Part shown: positions 16,536-24,378 of the stretch, in pieces
Layout of the letters: each line of letters starts with the position of its first letter
Position numbering within the stretch: position 1 is the stretch's first letter
Assembly: GCA_964483145.1 (NCBI GenBank)
Contig: CAZAAK010000016.1
Coordinates: 1 to 34,147 of the forward strand
Direction: 5' to 3'
Source of the DNA: Colimorpha sp964483145
GTDB lineage: Bacteria > Bacteroidota > Bacteroidia > Bacteroidales > P3
DNA: 34,147 nt
Notes under the pieces: model-generated
Told to the model about the DNA's origin: nothing
What the model saw: only the letters and a program-made list of their open reading frames with translations
Databases searched by the model: none
Made by a program: the position numbers and the translations under genes

Positions 16536-17231
16536 CTATTCGTTCTTGGTTGTCAGCTTGAAACCGACCCCGTGCACGTTCACTATCTGCACTTGCGGGT
16601 CAACTTTCAGATACTTGCGCAATTTGGTGATGTAAACATCCATGCTACGCGCGGCAAAATAGCTGTCGTCCTTCCAGATCTTCTGCAATGTGCTGGTTCG
16701 GTCAACCAACTGATTGAAGTTCATTGCAAACATACGCAACAACTCACACTCCTTCATGGTCAGGCGTTGCACATTTTTGTCACATGTCAAGGTCTGGTGG
16801 CCATAGTCAAACACAATGTTGCCGATATGGAAGATGCTCTTGTCGGGCTTGCCGTCGTCAAAGGAACGACGGATAGTGGCGTTCACACGCGCCAACAACT
16901 CATCCATACTGAAGGGCTTGGTAACATAGTCGTCCGCGCCAATCTCAAAACCTTTCAATTTGTCGGCCTCCAAACTTTTTGCCGTCAAAAAAATGATGGG
17001 TATGCGCTTGTCCACCTTGCGAATCTCTTTAGCTACAGTAAAACCGTCTTTTACCGGCATCATAACGTCAAGAATACAAGCGTCCACATCATCATTCTGA
17101 TAGGAGTCGAGTGCAGCCTGCCCATCCACAGCCAAAAATACAGTGTAGCCCTTCTGGGTCAGATATGCCTTTACAATGGTTCCCAAATTGGGGTCATCTT
17201 CTGCTACAAGCAAATTTATACCTAAATTCAT
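16536..17231 (-). CDS. OmpR-family response regulator
   Basis: This 231-residue protein has an N-terminal receiver domain with acidic pocket EDD (11-13), phosphoacceptor Asp55 in CILDVMMP, Thr83 and Lys105 in VTKPF. The C-terminal winged-helix domain (LTMKECELLRMF to ARSMDVYITKLRKYL) binds DNA. It resembles RprY of Bacteroides, but no histidine kinase gene is adjacent, so the partner is elsewhere. Its stop abuts the start of the PhnP-like gene. Confidence 0.92.
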   Translation of the reverse strand: MNLGINLLVAEDDPNLGTIVKAYLTQKGYTVFLAVDGQAALDSYQNDDVDACILDVMMPVKDGFTVAKEIRKVDKRIPIIFLTAKSLEADKLKGFEIGADDYVTKPFSMDELLARVNATIRRSFDDGKPDKSIFHIGNIVFDYGHQTLTCDKNVQRLTMKECELLRMFAMNFNQLVDRTSTLQKIWKDDSYFAARSMDVYITKLRKYLKVDPQVQIVNVHGVGFKLTTKNE

Positions 17232-17243
17232 AGCTTATAAAAA

Positions 17244-17699
17244 TTAGTCTTTTTCAATTTTAATACTCTCGATAAGGTCTCCAGCCTCAATTTTGTCTAT
17301 CACGTCCAAACCTTCCGTCACCTTGCCAAAGCAGGTGTGGTGGCCGTCCAAATGTTGCGTGTTCTCCCTGTTGTGGCAGATAAAGAACTGGCTCCCTCCG
17401 GTATCCTTCCCGGCATGGGCCATCGACAGCACACCCCTGTCGTGATATTGCTTTTCGGCATCGGTTTCGCATTTAATGTGCCACCCTGGGCCACCTGTCC
17501 CTACTCGCGCATCGCCTAGGGTGCGGCTGTAGGGGCATCCACCTTGTATGACAAATCCAGGTATCACCCGGTGGAAACGAAGCCCATTATAAAATCCCGA
17601 ATCAGCCAATTTGACAAAATTAGCAACCGTCCCCGGAACTTCTTTTTCATACAGTTCCGCAATCATGGTCCCTTTGGGTGTAGTAATTACTGCTTTCAT
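17244..17699 (-). CDS. Cyclophilin-type peptidyl-prolyl isomerase
   Basis: The 151-residue single-domain cyclophilin has FHRVIPGFVIQGG, GSQFFICH and HTCFGKVTEGLDVID, covering the active-site Arg and Phe/Gln region. There is no signal peptide, so it is probably cytoplasmic. It speeds cis-trans change at prolyl bonds. It lies 12 nt upstream of the response regulator. Confidence 0.95.
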   Translation of the reverse strand: MKAVITTPKGTMIAELYEKEVPGTVANFVKLADSGFYNGLRFHRVIPGFVIQGGCPYSRTLGDARVGTGGPGWHIKCETDAEKQYHDRGVLSMAHAGKDTGGSQFFICHNRENTQHLDGHHTCFGKVTEGLDVIDKIEAGDLIESIKIEKD

Positions 17700-17770
17700 T
17701 TATGTCCGATAATCTAATAATTTTTCCCTATTTTTCTATTCAGTACACCATTAACTTAAAAAATTGCAAA

Positions 17771-19348
17771 TTATTGTGCGCAACCTAATATTTTTTTTTT
17801 ATAGTCCGAAGCCTTCTTGAAAACGCGTTCCCAACGGACCTTGCCGTGGTCCTTGTCTATGGAGAACACCACTAGTGCAGCCTTGCCCACAATGTGGTCT
17901 TCGGGCACAAAGCCCCAGTAACGGCTGTCAGCGGAATTGTGGCGGTTGTCGCCCATCATCCAATAGTAGTCCATTTTGGGAGTATAGCTAGCCGTCTCTT
18001 CTCCATTGATGTATATTTTCCCCTCTTTCACCTGCAACGTATTGCCTTCAAACACTTCAATCACGCGCCGATAAATAGGCAGGTTATCCAAGGTCAGTTG
18101 CAGGGGCTCGCCCTTGGCAGGGATGTGCACGGGGCCGAAATTGTCCACACTCCACCTGCTGCTGTCGGTGTGGGGGAAGATGCTGCTGTTGCCAAAAGAA
18201 GCCGGGTAGAATTTCCTTTCCACCGATTCCACAAAATAGCTCGACTTCAGCTCCTCGGCCTTTAGCTCGGTCAGCGGTAGCTCATACGCATCATTGCCGC
18301 AGTAAATGCCATAGAGGGCATTCTCGTAGTCCTCCCGGCTCACTCCCTCATCCTCCAATATCTTTTGGCAGTTCAGCCCATTCTGCGAAAACTTCACGGC
18401 GTAGGTTTGCTGGCTTTCGATGGGGTTGGGCAACTTCTTTCCGTTGATGTAAACCACCTGATCGACGATTTGCAAATCCTCCCCGGGCAAACCAATACAA
18501 CGCTTGATAAAGTTCTCGCGCTTGTCCACCGGGCGCACCCTAATTTTGTTTTCCACCCACTCGTTCCCTACAGGCAACTGTTTGGCCCTAAGCACATTCT
18601 CTCTACCCATTTCCCGCACCAATTCATAATAGCTACGGTTGCTCTGCCAAGCCGTGCACACTGTGTCGCCGTCGGGGTAGTTGAACACCACAGCGTCAAA
18701 GCGCTTCACCTTGCCAAACCCCGGGTAGCGGTGATAGGGCAACTTTATCCAGTCCAGGTAGCTCTCCACCTGTCCACCCGAAAAAGGCAACACATTGTGC
18801 ACCAGCGGAACCGCTATCGGGGTCATTGTCTGGCGCGGACCATAGGCTAGCTTCGACACCAACAGGTAGTCGCCCGTTAGCAGCGATTTCTCCATCGAAC
18901 TAGAGGGAATGTTGTAGAACTCCAGCACCTTGCCTCTGATAATAACAGCTGCCACTAGGGCAAACACAATGGCATCCAACCAGTCACGCCATTCGCTGAC
19001 TTTGTGAGGTGGCTCGCCTGACGGATTGTGGTATTCCCATTTGTTCAACCCGACCACAGGCAGATATATCCATGGGAAAATCACTGCCAGCGTCTGCTCC
19101 ACAAAACCATAGCGATGGAACACCTTTGCCGTTTCCACCACCATCAGTAGGAAGGTAAATATATTGATGGCCGGAATCAAAAAATAAATATACCAGCGCC
19201 AACTTTTGCCGCACACCTTTATCCAAACAATAATATTGTATATGGGTATTAGCGCTTTCCATGGTGCCACGCCAGCTTTCCCAAACACAAACCACAGCCC
19301 TAGCACACAGCCTACAAAGTAAAGAATCAGCAAAATGTCGTATATCAT
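17771..19348 (-). CDS. lepB: Signal peptidase I with an extra N-terminal membrane domain
   Basis: At 525 residues this is far longer than E. coli LepB. Residues 1 to about 105 form a DUF5684-like membrane domain with several helices. A further helix (about 124-138) precedes the S26 domain: nucleophile Ser151 in IPSSSMEKSLLTGD, general base Lys282 in IKRCIGLPGE, and box E MGDNRHNSADSRYWG. A long insertion (about residues 305-430) separates the last two motifs. It removes signal peptides at the outer face of the inner membrane. It follows the GT4 gene by 34 nt. Confidence 0.93.
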   Translation of the reverse strand: MIYDILLILYFVGCVLGLWFVFGKAGVAPWKALIPIYNIIVWIKVCGKSWRWYIYFLIPAINIFTFLLMVVETAKVFHRYGFVEQTLAVIFPWIYLPVVGLNKWEYHNPSGEPPHKVSEWRDWLDAIVFALVAAVIIRGKVLEFYNIPSSSMEKSLLTGDYLLVSKLAYGPRQTMTPIAVPLVHNVLPFSGGQVESYLDWIKLPYHRYPGFGKVKRFDAVVFNYPDGDTVCTAWQSNRSYYELVREMGRENVLRAKQLPVGNEWVENKIRVRPVDKRENFIKRCIGLPGEDLQIVDQVVYINGKKLPNPIESQQTYAVKFSQNGLNCQKILEDEGVSREDYENALYGIYCGNDAYELPLTELKAEELKSSYFVESVERKFYPASFGNSSIFPHTDSSRWSVDNFGPVHIPAKGEPLQLTLDNLPIYRRVIEVFEGNTLQVKEGKIYINGEETASYTPKMDYYWMMGDNRHNSADSRYWGFVPEDHIVGKAALVVFSIDKDHGKVRWERVFKKASDYKKKILGCAQ

Positions 19349-19382
19349 CTTGTTTTGTTTTATTTGTGTAACGCCCGTTTTG

Positions 19383-20555
19383 TTAAAATATTGTGTCTAT
19401 TTTGTCCAAAAGCACTTTTTTCTCATTTTTCCAACACAACTCCTTTCGTGCCAAGGCAAAACGCCTATGCTTTTCCTCCTCCGGCAATGCCCTCCAGTGT
19501 GCAATGGTGTCGCTTATGGTCTTTGCCAATTGCTGCACATAACTCCTGTACTGCTTGCCATCCTTTTCCCTTGGGCAAGCCCCAATCAGCGCCCCGGTAT
19601 GGTATTTCTCCACCACACGCCGTATCTCCACAAAGCCGGTGGCCAAAATCGGCACCCCCGCATGCGCAAAGTCGGCAATCCTGTTGGGCAACGCATAGCG
19701 GTAGTTCAGTCCCATATCCTCTAGCAGACACGCTCCCAAGTCGGCCTCAACAGTAAGCCCATGCAGCCTCTGAGGTTCCACACGCCCCAAAAACTCTATC
19801 CGCTCCCTCCATGGCAGTGTTGAGGTGTAGCGTTTTAGCTCTTCTAGCAAATCGCCGTTGCCTGCCACCACCAGCCTCCCCTCCGGCAACATTTCCATCG
19901 CATCCACCAGCTCCCGCACTCCGCGGCCCACATTCACCGCCCCCTGATACAGCAAGTTCCATCCTTGCCCTTCCGTATCCGGCACTTTCGTGCTCTTTTC
20001 CAACGTCTTGTCAGCATCGCACTGCGGATCCCAGTCCGGCAGATTCCGCACCACACTCATCTCTACCCCATAACGCCTCCTATACTCTTCCGCCACGCTC
20101 TGGCATACCGTAAAGGCGGCATCCACCTGGGGCAGACAACGCCTCTCCACCTGTTTCCAAACCTTTCTCACCCGCGGTTTCTCCACCAGTTCAGGCACAT
20201 CTGGGAAGAGCTCATGCGCATCAAATATCAGCTTCTTGCCCCGTAGCCGTGCCGCTAGAGAGCATGCCAGCAGGGTGTCGCTGTCGTTGGCGTAGAAAGC
20301 GTCCGCACGCATCAGTAGCAGTTTGAGCAACAGCCGTGCGTTGTACTCCCCGTAAAACCATGCCGACCGCCTGAATATCAGCCGCATCCGACTCGTCCTG
20401 TACTCCCGCTGCTTCAAAGGGGCGCTCCCCGCCAGCCTCCTGCCCACTAGCGTAACGTCGTATCCTGCCTCCGTCAGCGCCCTGCAACTGCGGTCCACCC
20501 GCTGGTCTGTCACCAAGTCGTTTGTCACCGCCATAACAATATGTTTCCTACCCAT
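19383..20555 (-). CDS. GT4-like glycosyltransferase
   Basis: This 390-residue GT-B protein begins with HIVMAVTNDLVTDQRVDRSC, the usual start of a Bacteroidota GT4 subgroup, and has FDAHELFPDVPEL in the first domain. The donor-binding domain shows LLYQGAVNVGRGVRELVDAM, LVVAGNGDLLEEL and a Leu/Pro-rich YALPNRIADFAHAGVPI. It probably builds a cell-surface polysaccharide. It is the first gene of the long minus-strand core run; the restriction-modification operon starts on the far side of a 349-bp gap. Confidence 0.88.
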   Translation of the reverse strand: MGRKHIVMAVTNDLVTDQRVDRSCRALTEAGYDVTLVGRRLAGSAPLKQREYRTSRMRLIFRRSAWFYGEYNARLLLKLLLMRADAFYANDSDTLLACSLAARLRGKKLIFDAHELFPDVPELVEKPRVRKVWKQVERRCLPQVDAAFTVCQSVAEEYRRRYGVEMSVVRNLPDWDPQCDADKTLEKSTKVPDTEGQGWNLLYQGAVNVGRGVRELVDAMEMLPEGRLVVAGNGDLLEELKRYTSTLPWRERIEFLGRVEPQRLHGLTVEADLGACLLEDMGLNYRYALPNRIADFAHAGVPILATGFVEIRRVVEKYHTGALIGACPREKDGKQYRSYVQQLAKTISDTIAHWRALPEEEKHRRFALARKELCWKNEKKVLLDKIDTIF

Positions 20556-20904
20556 AATAACAACTCCAAAAAAATCTTACCACCCACCTGCCCAAAACTG
20601 CAATCCCGCCTGACAGCAGTGCAACCTACAAAGCGGATTTACAGCCTATAGCGTCTCTATCTGTTAGACAAAGCCTCAACACATAACATCTTGAGCAGGT
20701 TGAAAATTGTATTTCTGTGCGCAAAAATACATGCACCTATTTTTGCAGTATACACATAATAGCGGCAGAGATAATCACCAAAACTATAACCCGTACTGGA
20801 AGTCTCACAACTGAACATTCTATAAACTTCAACACAAATATGTCAAGCCTAAATGACTCAGTTTATTTTTCAAAAAAATCTCTCGCAAAAAGGTTCAATT
20901 ACCA
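20556..20904. other. Gap between the glycosyltransferase and the restriction-modification operon
   Basis: I see no convincing gene in these 349 bp. The left third has flanking-gene composition; from about 20700 it turns AT-rich like the adjacent operon. The change marks a likely border of the acquired segment. A perfect 9-bp inverted repeat lies at 20721-20746. Confidence 0.5.
20721..20746. repeat. Perfect 9-bp inverted repeat at the composition border
   Basis: GCAAAAATA at 20721-20729 pairs exactly with TATTTTTGC at 20738-20746 across an 8-nt spacer. No T run follows on the minus strand, so it is a poor terminator. The two-arm layout with a short spacer also resembles a tyrosine-recombinase target, but no recombinase gene is present. 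Confidence 0.5.
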
Positions 20905-21732
20905 CTACAAAAGTGTTGGCATAACAAACTGCAAATCGTCTATATGATTAATCAAACTGTCACGCATTCCAACACTTTCAAGTTCCTTGCGTCTTGCCTT
21001 TGCCATTTCGCAAAATTCAAGTTCCTGCTCGATACCTACAAATCGGCGGTCACAAAGGTTTGCGGCAATACCAGTTGTACCGCTTCCGCAAAAAGGATCA
21101 AATACCCAATCACCATTATCAGTAGAAGCAAGGATTAGTCTTGTCAAAAGTCTTAGGGGCTTTTGCGTAGGATGTTTTCCGCAAGATTTCTCCCACTTTC
21201 CGATAGCAGGCAAACACCACACGTCAGTCATCTGCTTGCCACCATTGATGTGCTTCATCAGCTCATAGTTGAACTTATGCGGAACTTTCTTGTTCTTCCG
21301 CGCCCAAATGACAAACTCTGTAGAATAAGTGAAGAACCGGCATGAGATGTTTGCCGGGGGATTGACTTTCTGCCAAGTAACTACATTTAGTATCTTATAG
21401 CCGAGTTCGGTAAGACAATTGGCCACAGAAAAGATATTGTGGTATGTACCACTTATCCAAATGGTGCCATTGTCCTTTAGCTTTTCACGACAAAGACTAA
21501 GCCAATGGCGGTTCCATTCCATCATCTCTTCTTGAGACTTTGGTTTGTCCCAATCACCTTTGTCAACGCATACCACTTTACCGCTCTGCATGGATATGCC
21601 GCCTCCCGAAAGAAAATATGGTGGATCGGCAAATATCATGTCAAACTTAAAATCAAAGTCTAGCATAAGTTTGAAACTATCACCTTGAGCAAGCGTGAAG
21701 TCATGATTTGGCGATGTGTAGAATGCTTGCAT
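20905..21732 (-). CDS. DpnA-like adenine-N6 DNA methyltransferase (beta class)
   Basis: The 275-residue enzyme has its catalytic motif first (FADPPY, 36-39) and the SAM motif last (FDPFCGSGTTG, 211-221), the beta order. KHPTQKP at 186-192 precedes the SAM motif as in many N6-adenine enzymes. It is the likely second methylase of the DpnII-type system; DpnA of pneumococcus can methylate single-stranded GATC DNA and protect incoming DNA, which may apply here. Its ATG lies inside the end of the 99-residue gene (32-nt overlap). Confidence 0.85.
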   Translation of the reverse strand: MQAFYTSPNHDFTLAQGDSFKLMLDFDFKFDMIFADPPYFLSGGGISMQSGKVVCVDKGDWDKPKSQEEMMEWNRHWLSLCREKLKDNGTIWISGTYHNIFSVANCLTELGYKILNVVTWQKVNPPANISCRFFTYSTEFVIWARKNKKVPHKFNYELMKHINGGKQMTDVWCLPAIGKWEKSCGKHPTQKPLRLLTRLILASTDNGDWVFDPFCGSGTTGIAANLCDRRFVGIEQELEFCEMAKARRKELESVGMRDSLINHIDDLQFVMPTLL

Positions 21733-22000
21733 TTTTTAATAAATATGAGTCTCTTACTCCATTGAAATAACCTTGAGCATAGGCCGCATGTGGACTTTTA
21801 TGTCTTTGTGCCGCGGCTTGACTTTCCTCGAGTGAATCTAGCAATGCTCCAAGATTTATATTCTCTTTTCTTGCCAATCCATCCTTGTATCCTTGTTCAT
21901 ACGCACAAGCAGCACACTTATGTCTTCCAACACCTCCTTGGTCCACAGGGAGTTGTTCCATAATTTGCTGGATTTTAGAATGATCTTTTTTACATGCCAT
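21701..22000 (-). CDS. 99-residue restriction-modification operon protein with internal duplication, unknown function
   Basis: I do not recognise a named domain. Two copies of a 17-residue unit are visible: residues 26-42 (RHKCAACAYEQGYKDGL) and 66-82 (RHKSPHAAYAQGYFNGV), identical at 9 of 17 positions. The first copy carries a CxxC pair; the second has lost both cysteines. There is no membrane segment or signal peptide. The gene starts 3 nt after the endonuclease stop and overlaps the second methylase by 32 nt, so it belongs to the operon. A regulatory, chaperone or DNA-binding role would fit, but none is shown. Confidence 0.7.
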   Translation of the reverse strand: MACKKDHSKIQQIMEQLPVDQGGVGRHKCAACAYEQGYKDGLARKENINLGALLDSLEESQAAAQRHKSPHAAYAQGYFNGVRDSYLLKNASILHIAKS

Positions 22001-22003
22001 AAT

Positions 22004-22828
22004 CTACATCTTAATTTTAGCAATAAACTCTTGTATCGATGTTAAGTTATACACACTCGGAATAATACCAAATGCTTCCTGCAACTTATTCTTGGCCGAC
22101 TTCCAACCTATGCCATCAGTTATCCAAACGAACTCAAAGCCATCAACAGCATTTATTTTCGGGGCAATATCCGAATAGGAACGAGCCACTTCGTTGAGTT
22201 TCGAGCCACCACCACTGTAGAAATTCACTTCCATCAGATATGTTTTTGAAGGAGTCTCAATGACAAAGTCAAAGCGCTTTTCATCATCACCAAGGGCTTC
22301 TGTTATTGCAGGCCACTCACTTGAATAGACTTCTTGACGGTAGTTGACTTTTGCACGTGTCAGGATGTTGGCAACAGTCCCTTCCATGATATGGCCGCTT
22401 CTATTCTTTCTTGCATTTGTGTCAAGCCCCGTCTCTATACCGAAAACATAGTCAACAAGGTCTTTTACTCGCTGGTTTTGCAAGATGTCGGCAAGCCCAG
22501 TATCTTGAAGAAATGTCATCACGCCATCAATAGATGTAAACATATCTTCCAGTGGAACACAATTGCCAATAGAATCGATTATCTTTTTCCTGTCACGTGT
22601 TCTTACGGCAATAAGAATATCCATAACCGAAAAGGCATGACGGTCTCTATTCCAAATCGTTTCTACACTTTTGCGCAAGTCTGTTGCACCAATCAAGCTA
22701 TTGAGCATACAAAGGCTCAACTTTATATCTTCCACGTTCTGTGAAATCTTATCAAAGTCACAGAAGAAGCCTAAGGTCTGATTTGTCTCTTTTAGCTGAG
22801 ACATGAATTTATTAAAATCTTTAGGCAT
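22004..22828 (-). CDS. DpnII/MboI-type restriction endonuclease (predicted GATC)
   Basis: The protein has 274 residues from the ATG at 22826-22828; an upstream TTG would add only two codons. The C-terminal region carries KRFDFVI...TYLMEVNFYSGGGSKLNE, a PD-(D/E)xK-type core with Asp and, in place of the usual ExK, Glu-Val-Asn; this stretch is characteristic of DpnII-like enzymes. They cut unmethylated GATC. The start overlaps the stop of the Dam-type gene by 8 nt (ATGCCTAA), so the endonuclease is translated after the methylase. Confidence 0.88.
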   Translation of the reverse strand: MPKDFNKFMSQLKETNQTLGFFCDFDKISQNVEDIKLSLCMLNSLIGATDLRKSVETIWNRDRHAFSVMDILIAVRTRDRKKIIDSIGNCVPLEDMFTSIDGVMTFLQDTGLADILQNQRVKDLVDYVFGIETGLDTNARKNRSGHIMEGTVANILTRAKVNYRQEVYSSEWPAITEALGDDEKRFDFVIETPSKTYLMEVNFYSGGGSKLNEVARSYSDIAPKINAVDGFEFVWITDGIGWKSAKNKLQEAFGIIPSVYNLTSIQEFIAKIKM

Positions 22829-23783
22829 AAACAAATTGTGGCTCAGCCACTTCTAATCGGTCAAAATTCAAAAGTGTTTGTTGTTCCTTTGTATTCACGT
22901 AATTGTGGACAAGTATTTCACTAATCTTGCCACGTTTAGCAGCATTAGCATTCACATTACGTGAAGCCATTACACGGTCTATTTGATATGCACCATAAAG
23001 AACGTCAAAGAAATTGTCTTCCTCGTTCTTGCCTTTGCAATCTGAATTACTTAGCATAAATTTATAGCCACGCTCACTTACAACATCGCAATATTCTTTC
23101 AGGCGCACTTGAGAGTCATCATTGAAAGCATCTTTTGTATAATCATTGAAACTCGAAGTGTCACTTAGGGGACGGTAAGGTGGGTCGAAATAGAAAAGAG
23201 TCTGATCCTGGGCAAAATCTATGGTCTGCTCAAAGTCTCCTTCAAGTATTACTACACGTTGCAGCAGTTCATTATCAGCACGCAACGTAGCTTCATCGCA
23301 TATTTGCGGTGTCAAATATTTTCCACACGGCACATTGAAAAGCCCCTTGCGGTTAACCCGATAGAGACCATTGAAACATGTCCTGTTTAGGAAGAAGAAT
23401 AATGTGGTATTCTCAATTGCGTCAAGGTTCTTTTCATTATATCTCGCACGCACTTCCATAAACATCTCTCGCTTTGCTTCCATGTCAGTCAAAGCATAAT
23501 AACGCTTTTCTATATCCCGCAGGGAAGGTATAAGTTTTTCAACGTTGTCCCTAACCGTTTGATAACAAACGATGAGATCATGATTGATGTCATTGATAAC
23601 AGCACGTTTGATGTTTGGATGCTTTTGCAGCATATTGAAGAGCATGGCTCCACCGCCAACAAAAGGCTCAATGTAAGTAGCATTGTCCCAATTATCAAAG
23701 TCAGCTGGTAGCAATGCTTCCAGTTGTTCCAAGAGTTGGCCTTTCCCGCCAACCCACTTGATGAATGGTTTTGCTTTTGTCAT
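22821..23783 (-). CDS. Dam/DpnM-like adenine-N6 DNA methyltransferase (D12 class)
   Basis: This 320-residue alpha-class enzyme has KPFIKWVGGKGQLL (5-18), EPFVGGGAMLF (39-49, SAM binding) and DPPYRPLS (200-207, catalysis), the layout of Dam and DpnM, which methylate the A of GATC. It is the first gene of the operon, so protection precedes cutting. I use the ATG at 23781-23783; a TTG two codons earlier is less likely. A TAnnTTTG box lies about 100 nt upstream. Confidence 0.93.
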   Translation of the reverse strand: MTKAKPFIKWVGGKGQLLEQLEALLPADFDNWDNATYIEPFVGGGAMLFNMLQKHPNIKRAVINDINHDLIVCYQTVRDNVEKLIPSLRDIEKRYYALTDMEAKREMFMEVRARYNEKNLDAIENTTLFFFLNRTCFNGLYRVNRKGLFNVPCGKYLTPQICDEATLRADNELLQRVVILEGDFEQTIDFAQDQTLFYFDPPYRPLSDTSSFNDYTKDAFNDDSQVRLKEYCDVVSERGYKFMLSNSDCKGKNEEDNFFDVLYGAYQIDRVMASRNVNANAAKRGKISEILVHNYVNTKEQQTLLNFDRLEVAEPQFVYA

Positions 23784-23881
23784 TCGCAACAGTCGTTTAG
23801 TTCACTCTATAGTTTCTATCCGCAAGCAGACCGGTCGTTCACATGGGGAAAGTTCTTCCGCTTTTTGCGCAATTCGCGGTG

Positions 23882-23889
23882 CAAAGATA
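23882..23889 (-). promoter_or_regulatory. -7 promoter box for the restriction-modification operon
   Basis: The minus strand reads TATCTTTG, a TAnnTTTG match, 98 nt upstream of the Dam-type ATG. A TTTG lies 12 nt further upstream, closer than the 19-21 nt usual for the -33 element, so I do not count it. Confidence 0.45.
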
Positions 23890-24067
23890 CGAAAAAAATC
23901 CCAAATTGCAGATTTTTGTGGCTAATCCCACGCCTCGGGGCGATGCCCCAGCCCACCACCTGCGCTCTTATCGCATAGGCCCGAATGCCATTGCCGGAAT
24001 TTAGGCAGTGCCGAACAGCTGCCAATGGACCTGCTGCCGTCCGCGCAACTCGGCCCTAGCCGACCAG

Positions 24068-24155
24068 TAAAGTATGGGCAGAGCAATGCTAAGGTATGGG
24101 CAGAGCAATGCTAAAGTATGTGCAGAGCAATGCTAAAGTATGGGTGAAGCCGTAC
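24068..24155. repeat. Four tandem 22-bp repeats
   Basis: The copies start at 24068, 24090, 24112 and 24134. Each is two 11-mers, TAAAGTATGGG followed by CAGAGCAATGC in the consensus. Copies 1-3 differ by single bases; copy 4 is diverged in its second half; a partial fifth copy (TAAGGTAAGGG) runs into the inverted repeat. Confidence 0.9.
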
Positions 24156-24168
24156 TAAGGTAAGGGAA

Positions 24169-24310
24169 ACGTCGCTCTTTTGTTTACCTTTTGTTTAGCT
24201 TTCTTTTACGTTTCTTTTACTTTTTATTTAGCCTTTGTTTACCTAACCTAAATAAAAGGTAAAAGAAACGTAAAAGAAAGCTAAACAAAAGGTAAACAAA
24301 AAAGCGACGT
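24169..24310. repeat. 63-bp near-perfect inverted repeat built of 11-bp units
   Basis: The arms 24169-24231 and 24248-24310 match at 61 of 63 positions, with a 16-nt loop. One of the two mismatches would be a wobble pair in RNA. After ACGTCGCT, the left arm is a series of pyrimidine-rich 11-mers of the form CTTTTGTTTAC, CTTTTGTTTAG, CTTTCTTTTAC, GTTTCTTTTAC. The strand asymmetry is strong, with T/C on one arm and A/G on the other. It is far longer than any intrinsic terminator and lies between divergent promoters. Confidence 0.95.
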
Positions 24311-24312
24311 CA

Positions 24313-24378
24313 CCCATACCCTACCCATACCCTACCCATACCCCACTTATGCCTCACCTACACCCTGCCTATGCCTAC
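24313..24378. repeat. 11-bp tandem repeats, inverted relative to the 22-bp repeats
   Basis: CCCATACCCTA occurs twice (24313, 24324), then CCCATACCCCA (24335) and three diverged units up to 24378. The reverse complement, TAGGGTATGGG, matches the first half of the left 22-bp units at 10 of 11 positions (TAAGGTATGGG). The symmetry of the central inverted repeat therefore continues into both flanks. Confidence 0.85.

Noticed and set aside
20717..20947. 76-codon plus-strand open frame in the gap before the RM operon
   Set aside because: It overlaps the 3' end of the methylase gene, spans the inverted repeat and has low-complexity Ser/Thr/Lys content with no family character.
23784..23789. TTG start two codons upstream of the Dam-type methylase
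   Set aside because: The ATG at 23781-23783 gives the normal family start; the same logic applies to the TTG before the endonuclease and before def.
23902..23905. TTTG as the -33 element of the RM promoter
   Set aside because: Spacing to the TAnnTTTG box is 12 nt rather than the usual 19-21; the similar TTTG before ruvX (27123-27126) was rejected for the same reason.
23937..23949. GGGGC-GAT-GCCCC hairpin as a regulatory element of the RM operon
   Set aside because: Only 5 bp with a 3-nt loop, and it lies upstream of the predicted promoter box, so a leader role is unlikely.
24169..24310. Hairpin as an intrinsic terminator
   Set aside because: The stem is 63 bp, there is no T run after it, and it lies between divergent genes where no transcript needs ending.
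24068..24378. Possible CRISPR array
   Set aside because: The repeats are directly adjacent with no unique spacers, units are 11 or 22 bp, and there are no cas genes.
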